Assembly (NCBI GenBank): GCA_025766275.1
Contig: JAFKAC010000026.1
Coordinates: forward strand, 682,001 to 746,000
DNA from: Lactarius indigo
Lineage: Eukaryota; Basidiomycota; Agaricomycetes; Russulales; Russulaceae
Direction: 5' to 3'
Length of the DNA stretch: 64,000 bases
In this document: piece after piece, positions 56,201-64,000 of the stretch
Position numbering within the stretch: the first letter of the stretch is position 1
Layout of the letters: each line of letters begins with the position of its first letter
Notes under the pieces: generated by a model
Databases searched by the model: none
What the model was told of the DNA's origin: nothing
Seen by the model: the letters and a program-made list of their open reading frames with translations, nothing else
Position numbers and translations under genes: made by a program

Positions 56201-58680
56201 ACGTCGATTAAAGTCAGAACAGGCCTCAGACAAAGGCGAATGCAGACTTACCTCGAGGTAAAGCTCCCCACGCCTTGATCATAACATCCGAAATCCGTAC
56301 AATAACAACAATATTTGACGTTGGTCACGCACCAGTTGGGTAGCTTGCGCCCCCCATCCGAGCTGGTCTTGAGATGATCATAAAAATCGTCGACGGAGGG
56401 ACCCATCTGCACAACGGGCAGTTCTCTGGATGTATTCGCGGTGCCACGGAGGCGACGGAGCTGTCCAAGACATTGTTGACATTAGCGATTGGGCATTCTG
56501 TGAGTAAGGTGAAATACGCACACTCTCCAGCATCTTTGCCAACGGACCGCCGCCGCCGTCCCCATTTCCAAAAACGAGAAGAGATGTCGAACTTGACTCG
56601 AGATTCTGACCAGGTTGTCATCAGCCGTAGCAGAAATATAGGCAGGCAGTGGTACCTTATGGTTTGTGACCGCCTTTTTGATATCCTCGCCAGTTGCTTG
56701 TGCACAGTACGTATCTAGGGTGCAGGTATGAATAGGTAGACTGTCGCTGTCGGGATGCGGGAACGGACCGACAGGCGTCATATGGCACAGGACCTGTGTG
56801 CCGTCGATCCCTACCCAATTGAATGTCGAGTGCGGAAAAACGTTGATATTGTTCCTATTGGCGCGGGTAAATATATCATCGCACAAACACATGAGAAAAG
56901 GTATGTGCGCACCAGCTTAGCTTTTGCGTGAAAAAGTAATCCATCCCCGCGCCGCGAATGATCTGAGGCAGCGCACCGGTCAGGCCGAAGCTATCTGGCA
57001 GCCACGCGACACGGCTCCGCTTCCCAAACCGTGACTCAAAGTAACGCTGCCCAAAGATTAGCTGTCGTGACAGTGCCTCACCAGAGGGCATATTTGCGTC
57101 ATTCTCAACCCACGACCCGCCGATGGGGTAGAATTTTCCCTCGAGTACCTTCTCGCGCACCCGCTCGAAGAGCGGAGGGTACAGCTGCTCTAGCCATTTA
57201 AACTGTTGCGCGGAAGAGCACGCAAACCGATGTTCAGGGTAGCGGTCCATGAGGTCGACCTGAGTCGACCAGGAACGTGCCACCTTTTGCTGCGTGACAC
57301 GGTATGGCCAGAGCCTGCTCTTCTGTCAGTGACCTACGCCGAAATCGAGATAACGGGGCTCCGGTACCAGGCTGTATCGATGTGGCAATGGCCGACCCCC
57401 CAGACCTGTTTCTCCTCTGGCCCGTGCTCGTAAATCGCAGCGCCGCGTTCTTCCCACTTCTCGCCAAATACCTCGTCTGCGAGCTTGCGTGCTGCCGGTA
57501 TGCTGTCGGGGTCATTTTTACGGAATGTATTCATGATCGCATTTGCGACGGTGAGGGCCTTATTCTGGAGGGTCGAATTACCCGGGAGAGTGGAGATGAG
57601 TTCACGAAGGACAGTAAAGTCCCAAAGAAGACCCCAAGCGGGCATGTTGGGAACGACGAGGTCAGCCGATGCTACTTGGAAGTACTTATTGTTCTGGAAA
57701 CAAAGTAAGGATTCTGAGTAAGAGTTTTAGGTGCCAAGGGAAGAGGGCAGAGCGACGGACGTCGGGCGGTTGGATTGTGTCCCCGTTCCAAGGAACGCCA
57801 AACATTCCATTACAACTAGCTTCCGCAACGAAAGAATGGGTGCCCTTCTTCCGCTCTTCGACCGGGATGATGTACTCCACCCGCCTGTCCCCGCCAAACC
57901 CTCCAGTAATGCCTATGTTCATACCGTCTCAGCGCTGGGATCAACTGTCAGAGAGAGAAACTATAGACCTTGCAGAGGTGTTCCGTCGGTGGTGTATATC
58001 ATGGCCTCGCAACCTGGATCAAACTCAACTTGGAGTAGTTAGCACAGCATACACTGAAGGTACAAAACTTGAACGGACGTACATTGGACGCGCTCGTAGT
58101 CCTTCCATTCGGGTGGAATGTGTACCGTGATCTTGTACCAATGATTGGACTGCATATGCGCTTATCAGAACGTGACAAGTATAATGGGGAAAACGAGCTT
58201 GCCCCTGTGTGAAACGGGAAGAAACTCAAAAGCACGACGGTACAGGAATGATAGCCCACTCACAGGACGGCCCGATGGATTCGCCCTTCTTAGCAGGTTC
58301 GAAGTCATGCTCGAGAGCCTCTGCGAAGCTTGGCTTAGTGAGACCTGGTGCACTCCATCGCTGGAGTTCGATATGCTTTGAATCGTCCAATCGATGAGTG
58401 AAGAGGACTGATGTGAGGTTGACATCGGCGAAGTGACCTCCTGAGAAGTTGCCTGTACGGTCCCTTGTGAGGCCCTTGATCCATTTGGCACCAGGTGAAA
58501 AGTTCCACTGGGGATATTCTGTAGTATTGTTGCTACGGGGCTGCGAATGGGTGTGTCCACCACCCATGGCGACGGTCGATATCGATGTGAAGGTCGGTCG
58601 ATGATGTCATAGTCACGCGACGACATTTAATACATCTCCACGTGATCAATACCGCAAACGGGCCTTTTGGTACCGTAGGA
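53290..58680. repeat. 5.4 kb tandem duplication, copy 1 (copy 2 at 58,690-63,951)
   Basis: The unit comprises about 330 bp of 3' flank plus the whole mannosidase gene. Flanks match at cgtaaaaggcctaga and gcgcctacaagcgaagcagc (53,310-53,380 and 58,720-58,795), and the genes match exon by exon. The period is 5,409 bp at the stop codons and 5,384 bp at the starts. Head-to-tail orientation fits unequal crossing-over. Confidence 0.93.
53618..58567 (-). CDS. AMS1: Alpha-mannosidase, GH38, AMS1-like (copy 1)
   Basis: Class II alpha-mannosidase; the fungal AMS1 type acts in vacuole or cytosol on free and stored mannose oligosaccharides. About 24 exons. Starts [20 protein letters not shown]. Key pieces: [29 protein letters not shown], where an intron splits the Trp codon and [15 protein letters not shown] follows (zinc-binding His and Asp); [28 protein letters not shown], with the nucleophile Asp; [26 protein letters not shown] followed by VLPGSAM. 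C-terminal beta domains include [23 protein letters not shown] and [15 protein letters not shown], ending IKLVLAKEG. The junction between exons 1 and 2 (58,260 to 58,154) does not join in frame by simple GT-AG choice except with four extra residues. The last exon reads [12 protein letters not shown] where copy 2 reads [12 protein letters not shown]. Confidence 0.9.
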
Positions 58681-59026
58681 TGTGCCTAATTTTGTCAACG
58701 GGGACCCAAGCCTGAACGTAAAAGGCCTAGATCGACTAAAAACTGGTATTCAAGCCGGCGCAGATCGGGCGCCTACAAGCGAAGCAGCAACGTCCTATCA
58801 ATACATAGATGCACAGATATTTTCCAAATATTCATTACACCTGTTCCCATCTTATGCCTCACGCGTCTTCTTCCGGTCGTTCCACCGTCACCCAGCTGTC
58901 CTTCTTACCATGTCCCCGAACGCGCCTAGAAAATTGGTGTGCGCTCGTCAGCATTCCAGGAAGACCAAAAAAGAAAAACCGCTAGAGGGGCCCCACGTTA
59001 CCCCAAGCATGCTCAAACCTCGACGC

Positions 59027-62000
59027 TCACCCTTCCTTCTCGAGCACAAGTTTGATCGTCTTGACTTCAAACCCGCGGAACGCCAGCCGGACGAGGAGCC
59101 CTCCGGAGAGAGGCAGCTTCTCCGCAGCCTCGGCCGTCGGCGCCTTCAGCTCGAGCGCCTCCGCACCATCGTCATCCTCGAGCAGGTTAGTCGAGAATGC
59201 AGCAATAACGCCGGTGACGTTGACCTGCAAGTCAACGGCCGCGTGCCCGCCGTACGCCTCGTAGAGACGCAGTATGATGGTGCGTTTACCGTCTGCGTCC
59301 GAGTCGAGGTCCCCGCGCTTGATGGTCTCCAGAAAGATGTTCTCGTCGATGTTGCCGAACAATGCGAACGGCACACGCGGAGGAACTGCGGCAGAAACTG
59401 CGCCGCCGTCAGGGAGATGACGCACTGTCAGCGATATCGGCGTCAGAATGGATTGGTCATGCGGAGAAAGGGGGCAGACACACCATGCAGCGGAGAGTTG
59501 AAGAGGTAAGCTGCGATGGGGACGCTCGACTGCAAGAAGTGGCCGCGGTGCGGCAGAACAGCCCACGAAAACTCGTGCTTGCCTAGGAAATACAATAGTT
59601 TCACACCTATGATACCTTGCCAGAAAAACTAAGGTCACACCTTGGTCCTGATCGGCATCAGGAGCAGTTGCCGCACGCAAAAGCGAGATTCGTAAGACAT
59701 TGCCCTGGCAAGAGAAGCCGTACTTGGATTCGGATAGGATAGCTACACCATGGCCATATTCGCTGAGGTCGGCGAACTTTATGCGCGGCGCAGCGCCTGT
59801 CAAGCCCCGAACTCATTAAGAAAGTAATGAGCACGCACCTTGTGCCCACAAACTTCGAACTTGGCTGCGTCCCACGTCGTGTTTTTATGCGTAGGGCGCT
59901 GAACGTGCCCCCATGGCGTTTCGTAAGTCGCTACGTCACTGTGGATGTTGAGCGGTAGCTCGACTGTAATTCGTCAGTACGTGCTGATTAAGCGTAAGCT
60001 GCGACTGTGACTGGCACTTACATTTCAGGAACTCGTGGCGCTCGTGCCAGTCTACTACGGCACTGAACGTAAGTTGATTGAACAAGGGAGAGAATGGCGC
60101 TAAGCAGGGGCGCTTAGATATAAGTCACGTGTCGCACAGCGAAGGGAAGCGCATACGCTCAGAAGAGTCAAGCGAAATCTAGTAACCAGCGTCGATTAGC
60201 AGATGGGGACCTCAAGTCGGGTTGGTGCTCACAGTCGTTGTGATCTTGCTCTTCCCATACTCGACATCTGTCACGACAGACGCACGGAGGGGCCCAGACT
60301 CGACGACCTTGACGTTCGAAAATTTGAGTTGCTGCGCTTTCTCCAGATGGTGTATTTCAACGTCTGGACAGAAATGTTGTAGTTAGACTAAAAATTATAG
60401 CGGCAATAGAGAGGCAACGTGCCCCACGCGTCCCAGTAGTTCGGGTGGTCCTCAAAGATGACCAGACCGCCGGTCTCGCCCCGAGGAATGAGCTCGCGCC
60501 TGGAAAAATCATAGTATCAGTCATATACCCGCACTCTTACCAACAAAAGGAAAGGTAAAACACACTGAAGCTGGACATCGAAGAGGCTCGTAATTCGCCC
60601 ACTAGATACAGTAAACCGCAGGTTCTCGTTCCTCAACACAAAGTGTTCGCTGCTCGAGCTTTGCGCCGTGACGACCCCTACACCGCAGTTCTCGAATAGG
60701 TCGATATACGCAATGACGAGGGAAAGGCGTACCTTTGAGGTCATCGGCACTGATCTGGCTCGGGAGAACAAGCCCTCCGCCTGGGCCACCTTCTAGCATT
60801 ACGTAACCTTCCTTTCCATCGCTCGTCGTCTGCAGCACATTTGCCGTACTGATCCCTCCTCCAAGTGGCACACGCACGATCTCACGCCGAGCGAATGGCG
60901 TGGTGTTGTGCGCGAAAACAGTCGGTGGCCCCGACGACCCTACAGCAGCAGAGAGCGGGAGAGAACCCGGATACATCACACCCAGAGCTTCTTCTGTAAG
61001 CGCTTCGACATCCGCGCGCACCTCGGCATACAGCTTTTCGGCATCATCGTATACCATGCCACTACACGAGGCCACACCGTGATTAGATCAGCAGACAGGG
61101 AAGGAAGGCGGACCCACATGGCAGAACCCGGGAGGACTGTAAGAACATCGGTGTTAGAGCGCATCACAGACGTAAGAACAGGAGCCTGAAGCGTACCGTC
61201 ATGGACTGTGCAGACATCGTATATGCATATAAGCACCGAAGAGCGAAGAGAGTAAATGAATTCATACATTGGTTCAAAAGCACCTTTTCCCAGCTATCGT
61301 CGAGCTTCTGCTTCGGGTATTTGTAGTTGTCCGGCTCGTAGATTGAAGCGAGTGTCGCAACGTGCTGATGGATAAAAAAAGTTAGAAGCGACACCAACCA
61401 AGACAACTGCCACGAGCGCTGGAGTGCGCACCTCAGCATCGCGAAGAAGAATTTCAGATTTTCGATTACCCTTCTTGATTGAACCTGGTCACTCAATTAG
61501 AAACGTGATGGTATTTCGCCCTCTCTTTCTGTATTGGAGAAACTTCACCCACCATGCGATGTATAAGTTCCGCGGTGGAACTTAACGTCCACAAGCACGG
61601 TGATTAACGTCAGAACAGTCTCCAGGCAAAGGCGAATGCGGACTTACCTCGAGGTAAAGCTCCCCACGCCTTGATCATAATATCCAAAATGCGTACAATA
61701 ACTACAATATCAATGATGGTCACGCACCAGTTGGGTAGCTTGCGCCCCCCATCCGAGCTCGTCTTAAGATGGTCATAAAAATCGTCGACGGAGGGACCCA
61801 TATGGACAACAGGGAGCTCCCTAGATGTATTCGCGGTGCCACGGAGGCGGCGGAGCTTTCCACGACATGTTGACATCAGTGTTAGGTATTCTGGGAGTAA
61901 GGTGAAATACGCACACTCTCCAGCATCTTTGCCAACGGACCGCCACCGCCATCTCCATTTCCAAAAACGAGAAGAGATGTCGAACTTGACTCGAGGTTCT

Positions 62001-63951
62001 AAGGAAGTTATCGTTAGCATAGCAGAAACATAGGCCGGCGGTGGTACCTTGTGGTTTGTGACCGCCTTTTTGATGTCCTCGCCAGTTGCCTGTGCGTTGT
62101 ACGTATCTAAGGTGCAAGTATGAATAGGTAGATTGTCGCTGTCGCGACGCGGGACGTACCGACAGGCGTCATATGGCACAGAACCTGGGTGCCATCAATC
62201 CCTACCCAGTTGAATGTCGAGTGGGGGAAAACGTTGACATTGTTCCTATTAGCGCGAGTAAGTCATCTCACGACACCACCTTGCGAAGAAAAATAAAGGT
62301 GTGTGCCCACCAGCTTAATTTTTGTGTGAAAAAGTAATCCATCCCCGCGCCACGAATGATCTGCGGTAGCGCACCGGTCAGGCCGAAGCTATCTGGCAGC
62401 CACGCGACACGGCTCCGCTTTCCAAACCGCGACTCGAAGTAGCGCTGACCAAAGATCAGCTGCCGTGACAGTGCCTCACCAGAGGGCATATTTGCGTCAT
62501 TCTCAACCCACGACCCGCCGATTGGGTAGAATTTTCCCTCGAGTACCTTCTCGCGCACCCGCTCGAAGAGTGGAGGGTACAACTGCTCGAGCCATTTGAA
62601 CTGTTGCGCAGAAGAGCACGCGAAGCGGTGTTCAGGGTAGCGGTCCATGAGGTCGACCTGAGTCGACCAGGAACGTGCCACCTTTTGCTGCGTGACACGG
62701 TATGGCCAGAGCCTGCTCTTCTGTCAGTGACCTACGCCGAAATCGAGATAACGGGGCTCCGGTACCAGGCTGTATCGATGTGGCAATGGCCGACCCCCCA
62801 GACCTGTTTCTCCTCTGGTCCGTGCTCATAAATCGCGGCGCCGCGTTCTTCCCACTTCTCGCCAAATACCTCGTCTGCGAGCTTGCGTGCTGCCGAGATG
62901 CTGTCGGAATCATTTTTACGGAATGTATTCATGATCGCATTTGCGACGGTGAGGGCCTTATTTTGGAGGGTCGAGTTTCCCGGGAGAGTTGAGATGAGTT
63001 CGCGAAGGACAGTAAAGTCCCAAAGAAGACCCCATGCGGGCATGTTGGGAACGACGAGGTCAGCCGATGCTACTTGGAAGTACCGATTGTTCTGGAATAA
63101 AATGAGGATTCTAGGTGCCATGGGAAGAGGGCAAAGTAACCGACATCGGGCGGTTGGATGATGTCCCCGTCCCAAGGAACGCCAAACATTCCATTGCAAC
63201 TAGCTTCCGCAACGAAAGAATGGGTGCCCTTCTTGCGTTCTTCGATAGGGATAATGTACTCCACCCGCCTGTCCCCGCCAAAACTTCCGGTAATCCCTAC
63301 GTTCATACCGTCTCAGTGCTGGGATCGACTGTAAGAGAGAGAAACTATAGACCTTGCAGAGGTGTTCCATCGGTGGTGTATATCATTGCCTCGCAACCTG
63401 GATCAAACTCGACTTGGAGCAGTCAGTACAGCATATATCGGATGTACAAGACTTGAACGGACGTACATTGGACGCGCTCGTAGTCCTTCCATTCGGGTGG
63501 AATGTGTACCGTGATCTTGTACCAGTGATTGGACTACATATGTGCCTATCAAAACGTGACAAGTATCATGGGGAAAACGAGCTTGCCCCTGTGTCAAAAG
63601 GAAGGAAAACTCAAAACACCACGATACAGGAATGATGGCCCACTCACAAGACGGCCCGATGGATTCGCCCTTCTTAGCAGGTTTGAAGTCATGCTCGAGA
63701 GCCTCTGCGAAGCTTGGCTTAGTGAGACCTGGTGCGCTCCATCGCCGAAGTTCGATATGCTTTGAATCGTCCAATCGATGAGTGAAGAGGACTGATGTTA
63801 GGTTGACATCGGCGAAGTGACCTCCCGAGAAGTTGCCTGTACGGTCTCTTGTGAGACCCTTGATCCATTTGGCACCGGGTGAAAAGTTCCACTGAGGATA
63901 TTCGGTAGTATCGTTACTACGGGGCTGCGAATGGGTATGTCCACCACCCAT
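59027..63951 (-). CDS. AMS1: Alpha-mannosidase, GH38, AMS1-like (copy 2)
   Basis: Tandem sister of copy 1 with the same exon plan. The catalytic exons GHCHIDTAW and [14 protein letters not shown] are unchanged, and the 119-residue exon between about 62,710 and 62,312 is identical in protein despite roughly 18 base differences, implying selection for function. Starts [20 protein letters not shown] and ends IKLVLEKEG. Differences include [18 protein letters not shown] where copy 1 has [19 protein letters not shown]. At the exon 1/2 junction a TAG precedes SNHWYKITV, so the extended acceptor that works in copy 1 is not available; splicing there is unresolved. The gene's upstream region is cut by the window end, 49 bp beyond the ATG. 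Confidence 0.88.
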
Positions 63952-64000
63952 GGCGACGGTCGATATCGATGTGAAGGGTCGCTTCGATGATGTTATAGTC

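Noticed and set aside
58682..59509. 275-residue plus-strand frame over the end of mannosidase copy 2
   Set aside because: Antisense to the conserved last mannosidase exon, with no known domain; the minus-strand reading is the one conserved in copy 1.

Overview
The window looks like nuclear DNA of a basidiomycete fungus, most likely an Agaricomycete. The evidence is very intron-dense genes with short (about 50-70 bp) GT-AG introns, STAND/NLR proteins with the fungal Goodbye N-terminal domain, a membrane-anchored P450 and a GH38 alpha-mannosidase. I cannot name the species.

Layout, left to right. (1) 1-5654: a LINE retrotransposon on the + strand. ORF1 (three zinc knuckles) and ORF2 (endonuclease, reverse transcriptase, RNase H, terminal zinc finger) overlap at ATGA, and the element ends in 22 A's. 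(2) 5.7-48.5 kb: an array of six NLR-type genes, all on the minus strand, called A to F here. Each encodes Goodbye domain, hydrophobic segment, heptad-repeat linker, NACHT NTPase and ankyrin repeats. Units A, B and C also carry decayed passengers in fixed order: a sedolisin (S53 protease) pseudogene on the minus strand, then a dihydrolipoyl dehydrogenase (E3) pseudogene on the plus strand, then the NLR. Further sedolisin remnants lie in the D and F regions, and one stretch keeps only the 5' flank of a lost NLR. (3) 50.5-52.6 kb: a cytochrome P450 gene on the minus strand. (4) 53.3-64.0 kb: a 5.4 kb tandem duplication carrying two AMS1-like alpha-mannosidase genes on the minus strand.

The array is a birth-and-death locus. 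NLRs A and C share an identical 1.1 kb tract. Linker length runs from 4 to 21 heptads. Ankyrin number runs from about 5 to 10. Passenger genes decay in every copy, while the NLR frames I traced remain open. All six NLRs split the Walker A motif with an intron and encode its core on a 25-nt exon. In gene D the C-terminal tail is read from sequence that is intergenic in the other units. Such proteins are thought to act in fungal non-self recognition and programmed cell death; no function is shown here beyond domain content. Exon boundaries were derived by eye and need RNA support.
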